10,833 nt of DNA from VGBK01 sp043810615 (GCA_043810615.1 JBDROA010000085.1:1-10833), one strand, 5' to 3'; positions 1 through 6,481 are shown, counted from the first letter of the stretch. The notes: generated from the letters alone by a model not told the origin. Numbers and translations are program-made.

Positions 1-1
1 C

Positions 2-109
2 GACCTCGACGACAACGACGACATGGGAGCCGACTACCTGGCCTTCTTCACCGGCAACGCCGCCGCCGGCGACCGGCCCGAACTCATCATCACCTACTAC
101 CTGCCGTAG
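2..109 (+). CDS. C-terminal end of a surface-type protein (DNRLRE-like module tail), 5' partial
   Basis: The reading frame is open from the left edge and ends at TAG 107-109, giving the last 35 residues of a protein whose start lies outside the window. The peptide has an acidic stretch (DLDDNDD), then AFFTGNAAAGDRPELIITYYLP. An ending of the type 'RPxLxxxY', just before the stop, is typical of the last beta strand of DNRLRE-type modules in secreted or wall-associated bacterial proteins. That family link is inference from a short tail. The gene converges on the DUF2927 gene, with 21 bases between the two stop codons. Without the upstream sequence, neither the full domain layout nor a signal peptide can be judged. 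Confidence 0.55.
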   Translation, partial: DLDDNDDMGADYLAFFTGNAAAGDRPELIITYYLP

Positions 110-130
110 GCCCCACCCTTCCCCCCGGGC

Positions 131-1012
131 CTAGCCGCGAACCACCTGCTCCAGCGCGGCCAGCGCATCGGCGATCGTCATCCCGGGCACCAGCTCGGGC
201 CGGTACAGCATGTCGATCACCGCCCGGTCGATGGGGGCGTAGCGGTTGGTGGTGGTCCACTCGATCTGGAAGATGCTGTCCTCGTACTGGTCGGTGTCGT
301 TCAGGAGCCCCAGCCCCTGGGTGAGCTCCTCCCGGATCAGGTGGGCGCGCTCGTCGGGGGTGATCCCGGTGGTGGAGACGAGCACCCGGGCCTCGGTGAT
401 GGCGCCGCCGCCGTCCCACGAGACGTAGACGAACCCCATGTTCACCGGCACGTACTCGGGCTCGATGGTGGCGAATTCGGACTCCGGGACGAAGTGGATC
501 TCCACGTTCGGGCCGCTCTCCACCAGAGTCAGCCGGAGGGGCCCGATGAGGGCGTTGATGTCGTCGATCACCCTGGCGAGGACGGCCAGGTCGCGCTGGG
601 TGGGGCTGCCGTAGACGGCGATGCGCAGGTCCTCGGTCCACTTGTGCACGACCCCGCCTTCGTCGCCATACTCCGCCTGCCCGGCGATGTCCTCGAAGTA
701 GGTCAGCTCGGCCGCGGTGTAGCGGCTGTCATCCCTGGTGGTCGTGGTGGCGATGGTGGTGGTCGTGGTCTCGGCCGCCGTCGTGGTGGTGGTGGCGGTC
801 GTGGTAGTGGTGGCTTCGGTGGAGGTCGTCCCCGCAGCGGTGGTGCTGGTCGATGAGGCCAGGGGCGTGCCGTCGCCTCCGGTCAGCACCACGGCGAGGA
901 CGACGGCCGCCGCGGCCAGGACGGCCAGGCCGATCACCCAGGGGAGCCGGGCACTTCGCTGCGGCGGCGGGGGAGGCGGGAAAGCGCCGGTATGGCTGGG
1001 CTGGGGGAGCAT
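131..1012 (-). CDS. Membrane-anchored DUF2927 protein with Thr-rich stalk
   Basis: This 293-residue protein has a short proline-rich N-terminus, one membrane segment (about residues 24-43) and a stalk of almost pure Thr/Ala/Ser (about 53-93). A folded domain follows at about 105-275. The domain matches what I know of DUF2927: an 'LRIAVYGSP' strand, 'EIHFVPESEF', 'GFVYVSWDGGG', and the hallmark HLIREELTQGLGLLNDT at about 224-240. The H-x3-EE pattern suggests a zinc-peptidase-like site; this is inference, and the family function is unknown. The layout predicts an extracellular domain held off the membrane by a spacer that may be glycosylated. The start chosen is the ATG at 1012-1010, which has an AAGGG about 5 nt upstream. 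In-frame starts at 1039 and 1084 would add up to 24 residues of unlikely composition. Confidence 0.8.
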   Translation of the reverse strand: MLPQPSHTGAFPPPPPPQRSARLPWVIGLAVLAAAAVVLAVVLTGGDGTPLASSTSTTAAGTTSTEATTTTTATTTTTAAETTTTTIATTTTRDDSRYTAAELTYFEDIAGQAEYGDEGGVVHKWTEDLRIAVYGSPTQRDLAVLARVIDDINALIGPLRLTLVESGPNVEIHFVPESEFATIEPEYVPVNMGFVYVSWDGGGAITEARVLVSTTGITPDERAHLIREELTQGLGLLNDTDQYEDSIFQIEWTTTNRYAPIDRAVIDMLYRPELVPGMTIADALAALEQVVRG

Positions 1013-1085
1013 GGTGGCCCTTCGGTGAAGTGCCCCCATTCTGGTCGCCGCGCCGCGGGGCGCAACGGCGTGCCGCGCCGACATT

Positions 1086-1116
1086 CCCTCTCCCGGCCGC
1101 CTCGGCCGGGAGAGGG
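1086..1116. repeat. Perfect 14-bp inverted repeat (GGGAGAGGG-type palindromic element)
   Basis: The left arm CCCTCTCCCGGCCG (1086-1099) and right arm CGGCCGGGAGAGGG (1103-1116) are perfectly complementary around a 3-nt loop, CCT. No T tract follows on either strand, so a classical terminator is unlikely. It lies 74 bp upstream of the DUF2927 start, between two divergently transcribed genes. This favours a dispersed repeat or an RNA-structure element over a transcription stop. Confidence 0.75.
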
Positions 1117-1231
1117 CTGGCGCAAGGGCAAGAGCGCGACGGCGATCGCGGCACCCGTGATATGCGGGTTGCCCTCACTGCTCGACGACCGCCAGGTCCT
1201 CAGGGTTGGGGCCTTCTTCGGGTGGCGCCTT

Positions 1232-1258
1232 CCCCCGTCCCGGGGCACCGGGAGAGGG
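1232..1258. repeat. Second, imperfect GGGAGAGGG hairpin
   Basis: A TCCCGG (1238-1243) / CCGGGA (1248-1253) core with loop GGCA is extended by CCC/GGG pairs at 1233-1235 and 1256-1258 across two unpaired or wobble positions. The right arm, CCGGGAGAGGG (1248-1258), is identical to 1106-1116 and in the same orientation, so the two elements belong to one repeat type. GTGAGGGGTGAGGG follows directly. Confidence 0.6.
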
Positions 1259-1302
1259 TCCGGGTGAGGGGTGAGGGCGGCCGGCGTGAGTCCCCCCTCG
1301 TC

Positions 1303-1313
1303 TACGGTACGGT
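1303..1313 (+). promoter_or_regulatory. Probable -10 region of the racemase gene (overlapping TACGGT hexamers)
   Basis: TACGGTACGGT contains two overlapping copies of TACGGT, each fitting the TAnnnT actinobacterial -10 pattern. It is 42 nt upstream of the GTG start, which leaves room for a leader of about 35 nt containing the ribosome binding site. No clear -35 is visible. Confidence 0.4.
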
Positions 1314-1340
1314 TCACCCCTACGGCGGGCGAGATTCACG

Positions 1341-1348
1341 AAAGGGGA
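1341..1348 (+). promoter_or_regulatory. Ribosome binding site that fixes the racemase start
   Basis: AAAGGGGA lies 6 nt before the GTG at 1355. It decides for that start over the upstream ATG at 1271, whose extra 28 residues have no family-like content. Confidence 0.6.
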
Positions 1349-1354
1349 TTGCCG

Positions 1355-2620
1355 GTGCCCGAAGTGAGGCTTTCCTACGGACGGTCCTCCCTGCCTCTCC
1401 AGGTGCCGGTCGGTGCCGACGTCATCGAACCGCGGCTGCTGCCCGGCCTGGCCGACCCGGCCGGTGCCGTCCGGAGAGCGCTGGGCGCTCCCCTCGCCTC
1501 TCCGGGTCTCGTCGAACTGGCTCGGGGACGCCACACCGCGGGCATCAGCATCTGCGACGTCACCCGCCCCTACCCGCTGCGCACCGTCCTGCCCCCGGTG
1601 CTGGAAGGCCTGGCCGGCGCGCGGGTGACCCTCTTCGTGGCCACCGGCTCTCACCGGGCCTGCACCCCGGCGGAGATGGTTGAGATGCTCGGCAGTGAGA
1701 TCCTGGGGGCGGTCGAAGTCGTGCAGCACGATGCCCGCCGGCCCGACCGACACCGCCGCCTGGGGGACCTGCCCGACAGTGGGGCGCCGGTGGAACTCGA
1801 GGCGGAGTTCCTGGACCAGGACCTGCGGATCACCCTGGGCCTCATCGAACCGCACTTCTTCGCAGGGTTCTCCGGCGGCCCGAAGATGGTGGCCCCGGGC
1901 CTGGCCTCGCTGGAGACGATCCTCGACCTGCATTCCCCGGCACGCATCGCTCACCCGCTGGCCACCTGGGGGGTGGCGGAAGGCAACCCGGTGCACGACG
2001 GCATCCGCTACGCCGCTGCCGTGGCCGCGGTGCACCTCTCGGTCGAGGTCACCCAGAACAGCCGCCGCGAGATCACCGGGGTGCACGCCGGGGTGCCGGC
2101 GGTGGCACACGGGGCCGGATGCGCCGCGGTGCGCGAAGCGGTCATGCACCCGGCGGCCACCCCATATGACATCGTCGTAGTCACCAACGGGGGATACCCC
2201 CTCGATCAGAACCTCTACCAGACGGTGAAGGGGATGAGCGCCGCCGCCGAGATCGTGAAGCCGGGCGGCGCCATCCTCGTCGCGGCGGAATGCTCCGATG
2301 GCTTCCCCGGCCACGGCAGTTACGGGGCGACTCTGGCGGCGTATGCGGGGCCGGGGGAGTTCTCGGCGGCGCTGCCCGGCCTCGCCCCCGCCCCCGACTT
2401 GTGGCAGGTCCAGGTGCAGGCCAAGGTCCAGGCCCGGGCGCGGGTGCTGCTGCACACCGGGGGTCTCACCGACGACGAGGTGCGGGCGGCGTGGCTCGAG
2501 CCGGTGGCCGACGTGGGCGAGGCTCTCGAACGCCTCTTGCGGGAGGCGGGCCCGGAGGCCCGGGTGGCCGTGCTCCCCGGTGGGCCGCACGTCATTCCCT
2601 TCCTGAGCGACGGAGGGTAG
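1355..2620 (+). CDS. larA: LarA-family nickel-pincer racemase/epimerase (lactate racemase-like)
   Basis: This 421-residue cytosolic enzyme is close in length to Lactobacillus plantarum LarA (about 424), which interconverts D- and L-lactate using a nickel-pincer nucleotide bound to a lysine. From the GTG start, the family residues appear in order: CDVTRP (D68, R71), VATGSHR (H100), EPHFFAGFSGGPK (H167, K177) and DLHS (H193). H167, K177 and H193 fall at a constant offset of 7 from the LarA residues H174, K184 and H200. The cofactor lysine and ligand histidines are therefore all present, and the enzyme should be active if the cofactor is made. No larB, larC or larE cofactor gene is in the window. 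LarA relatives act on several 2-hydroxyacids and sugar acids, so lactate as substrate is not assured. It is transcribed alone and ends 13 bp from a convergent sugar kinase gene. Confidence 0.88.
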   Translation: MPEVRLSYGRSSLPLQVPVGADVIEPRLLPGLADPAGAVRRALGAPLASPGLVELARGRHTAGISICDVTRPYPLRTVLPPVLEGLAGARVTLFVATGSHRACTPAEMVEMLGSEILGAVEVVQHDARRPDRHRRLGDLPDSGAPVELEAEFLDQDLRITLGLIEPHFFAGFSGGPKMVAPGLASLETILDLHSPARIAHPLATWGVAEGNPVHDGIRYAAAVAAVHLSVEVTQNSRREITGVHAGVPAVAHGAGCAAVREAVMHPAATPYDIVVVTNGGYPLDQNLYQTVKGMSAAAEIVKPGGAILVAAECSDGFPGHGSYGATLAAYAGPGEFSAALPGLAPAPDLWQVQVQAKVQARARVLLHTGGLTDDEVRAAWLEPVADVGEALERLLREAGPEARVAVLPGGPHVIPFLSDGG

Positions 2621-2633
2621 GTCGGGGCGGCGC

Positions 2634-3470
2634 TCAGCAGAGCGGCAGGATCTCCGCCGCCGGCCTCTCGTGGCCGAACCCACCCGGGTGGCCGCAGGTT
2701 CGGGCGGCGTAGCGGGCGGCGCCGGCCAGGGCAGCCGCCGGGCCGTCGCCCCACAGGAGGCGCACCGCCAGGTGGGCCAGCAAGGCGTCGCCGGCACCCA
2801 GGGTGTCGATCGCAGAGGAGGCCGCGGCCGGTTCGTGGTGCACCTCGCCCTGCAGGCAGACGGTCGCCCCGGCTGCTCCTCGGGTGACCACCACCAGGCG
2901 GGGGCCGCGGCTCTGCAATCCGACGGCGAGGCGGGCCGCCTCGGCCTCGCCCATTGCCGGGCGCGACAGGGCGGCGAAGGTGACGAGGGGCAACAGGGCG
3001 GCGGCCGCCGCGTCGGGGCCCCCGGCGAAGTCGTACGAGAGGGGTAGCCGCTCCGCCCAGGCCGCCACCACGGCGTCGGCCCGGGAGGTGCTCGCCAGGT
3101 GGACCAGGTCGAACCCGGCCAGGTACTCCGCCGCGTCGGCCCCGGGCTCGAACGGCAGGAACTGCCGGGGGCAGGCGATGCAGCGGAACTCCCCGGCTTC
3201 GTCGCGGCGCACCGTGACGGTGGGGGTGATTCCACAAACGGCCGTCAACCGTGAGACCTCCACCCCCTCCGCCTCCAGGCTCTCCCTGATGAGTCGCCCG
3301 GCCGGGTCGTCGCCGGCGACCCCGAGGAAGGCCGCGGCGGCTCCGGAACGAGCGGCGTGCACCGCCACGTTGGGAGCGTTCCCGCCGGGGAAGGCGAGGC
3401 CCAGATCCGGGTAGTGGTCCACGACGGCTCCGCCCACGGAGCAGAGGCGCGGGAGGCGGGCGGAGGCCAC
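2634..3470 (-). CDS. PfkB-family sugar kinase, fructoselysine 6-kinase (FrlD)-like
   Basis: This 278-residue ribokinase-fold kinase would transfer phosphate from ATP to a sugar or sugar derivative in the cytosol. Visible family marks are the sugar-binding GGNAPNVAVHAARSG (about 29-43), GVAGDDPAG (about 50-58) and the anion-hole/catalytic motif DTLGAGD (222-228, catalytic D228). The N-terminal 'VDHYPDLGLAFPGGNAPNVAV' region and the short length resemble E. coli FrlD from memory. FrlD phosphorylates fructoselysine during use of glycated amino acids. That substrate is inference, and no deglycase (FrlB) or transporter is nearby. The start is the GTG at 3470-3468, 13 bp after the stop of the rhodanese-like gene, so the two are probably co-transcribed from the promoter near 4385. 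The gene converges on the racemase. Confidence 0.85.
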   Translation of the reverse strand: MASARLPRLCSVGGAVVDHYPDLGLAFPGGNAPNVAVHAARSGAAAAFLGVAGDDPAGRLIRESLEAEGVEVSRLTAVCGITPTVTVRRDEAGEFRCIACPRQFLPFEPGADAAEYLAGFDLVHLASTSRADAVVAAWAERLPLSYDFAGGPDAAAAALLPLVTFAALSRPAMGEAEAARLAVGLQSRGPRLVVVTRGAAGATVCLQGEVHHEPAAASSAIDTLGAGDALLAHLAVRLLWGDGPAAALAGAARYAARTCGHPGGFGHERPAAEILPLC

Positions 3471-3483
3471 CGGCGGGATCCGC

Positions 3484-3843
3484 CTACTCCCGCGGCCCGG
3501 CGTTGCAGCCGAGCACCGGCAGGTACTCGGGGATCAAGCCGGCCGGGTAGGCCCCGCCGGCGTCGTCGTAGGCCACGATCAGGTGGTCGTCCCCGAGGCC
3601 CCGGCTTCCCATGAGGGCGGCGAAAGCCGCCGACGCGGGGAGGGGGTGGCGGCCGGGGCCGGTGAGCCACGTCAAGTGGCTGTCGATGTCGAAGTAGATG
3701 GCCCCCGGCAGGTGCCCGGCGTCGTACTCGGCCCGGTTCCGGCCCGGTTCGCCCACGTACCAGCGCACGTCGGCGAGGCGCAACTGCGGGTCGTCGAGTC
3801 GGCCGGCCAGGGCGGCGGCGGAGACCAGTGGGGATTCAACCAC
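3484..3843 (-). CDS. Truncated N-terminal rhodanese module (thiosulfate/mercaptopyruvate sulfurtransferase-like)
   Basis: This 119-residue protein matches the first, non-catalytic half of two-domain sulfurtransferases (usually about 280 residues). It shows LVSAAALAGRLDDPQLRLADVRW (about 6-28), an AEYDAGHLPGAIYFDID strand/loop (about 38-54), PGRHPLP (about 63-69) and LIVAYDDAGGAYPA (about 88-101). In this last motif Asp stands where active rhodaneses carry Cys. The sequence then ends within about 20 residues, so the catalytic second domain is missing. A C-x-x-G-x-R pattern (C113-R118) occurs just before the stop but is displaced from the expected active-site loop and may be chance. The GTG start at 3843 overlaps the stop of the upstream gene by 8 bp, implying coupled translation. 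The gene may be a decayed remnant or a small sulfur-binding protein; activity is doubtful. Confidence 0.65.
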   Translation of the reverse strand: MVESPLVSAAALAGRLDDPQLRLADVRWYVGEPGRNRAEYDAGHLPGAIYFDIDSHLTWLTGPGRHPLPASAAFAALMGSRGLGDDHLIVAYDDAGGAYPAGLIPEYLPVLGCNAGPRE

Positions 3844-4378
3844 CGGGGCGCGCCACCCGGTACGGGGCCGGCTCCCGCGCAACCACCAGGGCGCCGGGGG
3901 CGGCGGCGGCCTCCCACGGGCGGGCCAGCACGTGCCAGGCCAGGGCCAGCGACACCACCGGCACTGCCAGGTCGGTGTGCACCGCCAGGCGGTTGTAGGA
4001 AAGGGCAGTGCCCGATAGCCGGCCCACGGGCTCGGTGCCGAAGCGCAGCGACCAGCGCCGCGGCCTGGGGTCGCTGGTAAGGGCGCAGGCAAATCCCGCG
4101 CCGGTCAGCTCCCAGCGTCGCCCCCACCAGGAGCGGCGCACCGCCCGGCCCACCTCGGTGTCCCCGTGCATGGCGACCACCGTCCCCCACCCGGCGGGGC
4201 GCAACTCGAGGCCGGTGCCGTCGGCGAGGCGGAGCAGCGAGATGTGGCGGGAGGGAACTCGCTGCAGGTCGGCCAGCACCTTCGTGCCCTGGAGCAGGCG
4301 CCAGCGGTTCGACATGAGGGCGCTCTCGAAGCGGCAGGTCCCCACGACGGTGGGGATGCGCGCCAAGCGGTAGGGCAT
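3836..4378 (-). CDS. Unknown protein, possibly LURP-one/tubby-like beta-barrel fold
   Basis: I do not recognise a named gene. The 180-residue product has no signal peptide. It alternates short beta-type strands with charged turns (SNRWRLLQGTKVLADL at about 23-38, ISLLRLADGTGLELR at about 46-60, RRWSLRFGTEPVGRLSG at about 107-123). It ends with a hydrophobic helix (LAVPVVSLALAWHVLA, about 137-152) and a loose tail. Repeated short strands, then a 'phosphate-like' mid-section and a buried C-terminal helix, are reminiscent of LURP-one/scramblase-type proteins. This is a fold guess only. The ATG start at 4378 lies 6 nt after TACTCT, pointing to leaderless translation; upstream extension to 4537 would run into unlikely Pro/Arg-rich sequence. 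It is first in an operon with the rhodanese fragment and the PfkB kinase. Confidence 0.6.
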   Translation of the reverse strand: MPYRLARIPTVVGTCRFESALMSNRWRLLQGTKVLADLQRVPSRHISLLRLADGTGLELRPAGWGTVVAMHGDTEVGRAVRRSWWGRRWELTGAGFACALTSDPRPRRWSLRFGTEPVGRLSGTALSYNRLAVHTDLAVPVVSLALAWHVLARPWEAAAAPGALVVAREPAPYRVARPGG

Positions 4379-4384
4379 GCCCGG

Positions 4385-4390
4385 AGAGTA
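4385..4390 (-). promoter_or_regulatory. -10 element of the minus-strand operon, leaderless layout
   Basis: On the minus strand TACTCT is followed by 6 nt (CCGGGC) and then ATG. This fits a -10 box whose transcript begins at or beside the start codon. No Shine-Dalgarno sequence is present, which agrees with leaderless translation. Confidence 0.45.
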
Positions 4391-4459
4391 GCCCGCGGCG
4401 GCCGGGCGGGGGAAGGGGCGGCGGCCTTGCCGCGCCGTCGTAGGACACCGGGGGCCGCC

Positions 4460-5898
4460 ATGGAAACGCCGCAGACCCTTGCCCTCCTCCTCTCGCCACC
4501 CCGGCATGGGGGCGATCCCCCACGCCGGCGGCACCACTTTGCGCGTCCGGGCCCCCCACCCCGAAGCAGTGGAGGCGGAGGGCAGCTGCGGTGGTGGTGA
4601 TCCCCGACCCCTGGCCTCGGAGGGGAACGGCTACCGGTCGGCCGTTCTCCCCGGCGCCGGGCCGGGCGACCGCTACCGCTACCGGATCACCGCCGGCGGT
4701 GAGGTGCTGTGGCGCCTCGACTCTTGCGCCCGCCTGGTCACCCACTCTGCTGGGGAGGGGGCGATCGTGGACCTCTCGCGCCGCCGCCGGGCCCCGTTCC
4801 AGATGCTTGGCCGGCACGACCTGGTCGTCCACGAGGTCCACGTCGGCACCTGCAACGACCTGCCCGGGAGCGATCCGGGGCGGTTCCGCACCGCGGCCGA
4901 GAAGCTGCCCCACCCGGCCGCCCTGGGGGTCAACGTCCTCATGTGGCTCGAGGACCACCGGGCCGACGGCCTGCGCTGGGGGCGCCACCGCCTGCATCCG
5001 CGACGTAGATAGCGGGGACGGCGGCCCGGCTACCGCCCAGCCCGACGGGTGGGGCCGATGCGGCGGGTGAACGACGGAATCGGCGCCCGCCAGCCCTGGA
5101 AGCCGAGCATCGGGGAGGACCTGCGGGGCAACCCGGCCCTGACCCGCCCGACCGCCGAGGGGGGCGCTGGCTTCGACGCCCGGTGGGACGGCGGGTTCGT
5201 CCATGCCATGCGGCGAGAGCTGGTCACGTCCGACGACACGGCGCGGGATGTGGGCGAGAGGGCCCGGGCCGTGGCCGGCGAGGGCGGGGGCGACCCGCTG
5301 CGGCGGGTCATCTACACCGAGTCCCACGACGAGGTGGCCTGAGGGCGGGCCCGGCTGCCCGAGGAGATCTGGCCGGGGAAGGCCGACTCGTGGCCGGCGA
5401 AGCAGCGCTCCCCGCTGGGGTGGCGCTGGTGCTCACCGCCCCCCGGGATGCCGTGCTCTTCCAGGGGCAGGAGCTACTGGAGGATCGCTGGCTCCAGGAC
5501 CGGGACCCGGTGGACTGGTCGCGGCGGGACCTCATCTCCCTGCGGCGCAACGCCCGGGCACCACCGCCGGGTTGCAGGGGCGCGGGGTCCGGGTGCACCA
5601 CGTGGACGACGAGTCCAAGGTGTTCGCCTTCCACCGCTGGGATCGGGGCGGACCCGGCGACGACTTGGCGGTGGCCAATCTCGCCGACCGGGCCTATCCG
5701 GGGCACACCGCCGGCTTCCCTCGCGAGGGGCGCTGCCGGGTGCGGTTCAACAGCGACTGGCTGAGGTACGACCCGTCGTTCGGTGGCCAGCACGGGTACG
5801 ACACCGATGCCCGGCCGGGGGAGTGGGACGGCTTGCCCTTCCACGGGGACGTGGGCCTGGGGCCCTACAGCGTGCTGATCCTGTCGCAGGAGGAGTGA
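4460..5898 (+). pseudogene. Decayed GH13 alpha-glucan branching-type enzyme
   Basis: The remains of one gene can be followed in shifting frames. An N-terminal CBM48/E-set part (GGTTLRVRAPHPEAV, then GPGDRYRYRITAGGEVLW) runs to DLVVHEVHVGT and AAEKLPHPAALGVN (about 4500-4934). The text then jumps straight to VLMWLEDHRADGLRW, so roughly 100 barrel residues, including the D-x-x-x-N-H region, are gone. An extra base at 4980-4983 shifts frame exactly at the nucleophile Asp. The frame changes again near 5056. SIGEDL (acid Glu region) and TESHDEVA remain, but TGA (5340-5342) stands where Asn is expected. Further shifts occur near 5420 and 5555, and a small deletion near 5530 fuses DWSRRD to LISLRRNAR. 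The C-terminal beta domain ends at TGA 5896-5898. The gene would have served glycogen or trehalose-type glucan metabolism. No stretch could give an active enzyme. Confidence 0.85.
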
Positions 5899-5922
5899 AC
5901 TGCGCAAGCCCTCCCCCTGACT

Positions 5923-5944
5923 CCCTCCCACAGCCGTGGGAGGG
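5923..5944. repeat. Perfect 9-bp hairpin after the GH13 pseudogene
   Basis: CCCTCCCAC (5923-5931) and GTGGGAGGG (5936-5944) pair perfectly around AGCC. It lies 25 bp after the last stop of the pseudogene and 49 bp before the next gene. It lacks a T tract. In composition it resembles the GGGAGAGGG hairpins at 1086-1258, so it may be the same class of dispersed repeat. A role as a terminator is possible. Confidence 0.6.
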
Positions 5945-5979
5945 GTAGCTCCCGGAGAGCATCGCGCCCGCCGCGTCCC

Positions 5980-5985
5980 TAGCGT
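5980..5985 (+). promoter_or_regulatory. Candidate -10 element of the DUF1003 gene
   Basis: TAGCGT ends 8 nt before the ATG at 5994. No Shine-Dalgarno sequence is present close to that ATG, so a leaderless or near-leaderless transcript is likely. This is one of several such layouts in the window. Confidence 0.35.
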
Positions 5986-5993
5986 TGACCGGC

Positions 5994-6458
5994 ATGACCA
6001 CCTATGTGCACACCCCTCACCCTCGAACCACGGAACGTCCGCCCGCACCGCCACAGGCCGCCCACGAGTACATCGGCTTCAACGGCCGGCTGGGGGCCGC
6101 CATGACCCGGGCGGTGGGCACCATGTGGGCCTTCTACATCGCCGCCGCCTTCATGGGGCTGTGGATGATCCTGTCGCAGGCCGGCGTGATCTCCTTCGAC
6201 CCCTACCCGTTTGCGTTCCTGCTCTTCCTGGGCAACATCGTGCAACTGCTCCTGATGTTCGTCATCCTGGTCGGCCAGCAGGTTCTGGGCGCTGCCGCCG
6301 ACAAACGGGCCATCGAGACCTACCAGGACGCGGAGGCCACCCTCCACGAATGCCTGGAACTGCAGCGCCATCTCACCGCCCAGGACCGGTGCCTGGACGG
6401 ACTTATCACCCGGATGGAGGTTCTCGCCGCCAAGATCGGCGGCGGGGCTCAGCTCTAG
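5994..6458 (+). CDS. DUF1003 small membrane protein
   Basis: This 154-residue inner-membrane protein has two predicted membrane helices (about 43-63 and 72-96) and a cytosolic C-terminal helical tail (about 100-148). The family pattern is clear: a GTMWAFY entry into helix 1, then FDPYPFAFLLFLGN leading into helix 2, and a polar Q-Q-x3-G-A-A-x-D exit. DUF1003 has no established function, though distant members are discussed in relation to metal or magnesium handling. I would not assign a role. The ATG at 5994 is preferred; an in-frame TTG at 5985 would add only three residues. The gene converges on the DUF454 gene with 12 bases between stops. Confidence 0.82.
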   Translation: MTTYVHTPHPRTTERPPAPPQAAHEYIGFNGRLGAAMTRAVGTMWAFYIAAAFMGLWMILSQAGVISFDPYPFAFLLFLGNIVQLLLMFVILVGQQVLGAAADKRAIETYQDAEATLHECLELQRHLTAQDRCLDGLITRMEVLAAKIGGGAQL

Positions 6459-6463
6459 CGTGC

Positions 6464-6481
6464 CCGGCGCTCAGGCGCCGG
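6464..6481. terminator. Hairpin between two convergent genes, possible bidirectional terminator
   Basis: CCGGCGC (6464-6470) and GCGCCGG (6475-6481) pair perfectly around TCAG. It sits over the 12-bp gap between the DUF1003 and DUF454 stop codons and overlaps the stop of the latter. It has no T run, so termination strength is uncertain. Confidence 0.45.

Larger units (their letters stand above)
1013..1302. other. Non-coding intergenic stretch with hairpin elements
   Basis: About 290 bases lie between the start of the minus-strand DUF2927 gene and the promoter of the plus-strand racemase gene. No convincing coding signal was seen. It holds two hairpins sharing the 11-mer CCGGGAGAGGG (listed separately). 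A weaker imperfect inverted repeat lies at 1150-1173 (arms GGCA-CCCG and CGGG-T-TGCC around TGATATG). A run of GGTGAGGGGTGAGGG lies at 1263-1277. Such C/G-rich 'ccctcaccc...ccctctccc' units are a familiar class of dispersed intergenic repeat in GC-rich bacteria. A promoter for the DUF2927 gene must lie here, but I could not pick one out. Confidence 0.6.

Noticed and set aside
738..1028. Val-rich plus-strand peptide
   Set aside because: It is the antisense reading of the Thr-rich codons (ACC/ACG) of the DUF2927 stalk.
1150..1173. Imperfect hairpin GGCACCCG ... CGGGTTGCC as a terminator or operator
   Set aside because: There is a bulge, no T run and no gene end nearby. It is too weak to call on its own.
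1175..1222. Minus-strand peptide ending PEDLAVVEQ that looks like a natural protein C-terminus
   Set aside because: No protein-like sequence precedes it. The text upstream is the GGGAGAGGG repeat read as Pro/Gly/Arg. It may be a remnant but cannot be supported.
1175..3235. Long minus-strand open frame of about 686 codons opposite the racemase
   Set aside because: It covers the racemase antisense and part of the kinase in another frame. Its text is Arg/Pro/Gly/His-rich with no domain, as expected of GC-rich shadows.
3583..4080. Plus-strand frame of 165 codons over the rhodanese and LURP-like genes
   Set aside because: It is antisense to two overlapping genes with recognisable or coherent protein text and has no start context or motif of its own.
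3672..5327. Minus-strand open frame of about 551 codons across the GH13 remains
   Set aside because: It is antisense to a recognisable glycosidase remnant and in a different frame from the LURP-like and rhodanese genes. The composition is low-complexity and has no motif.
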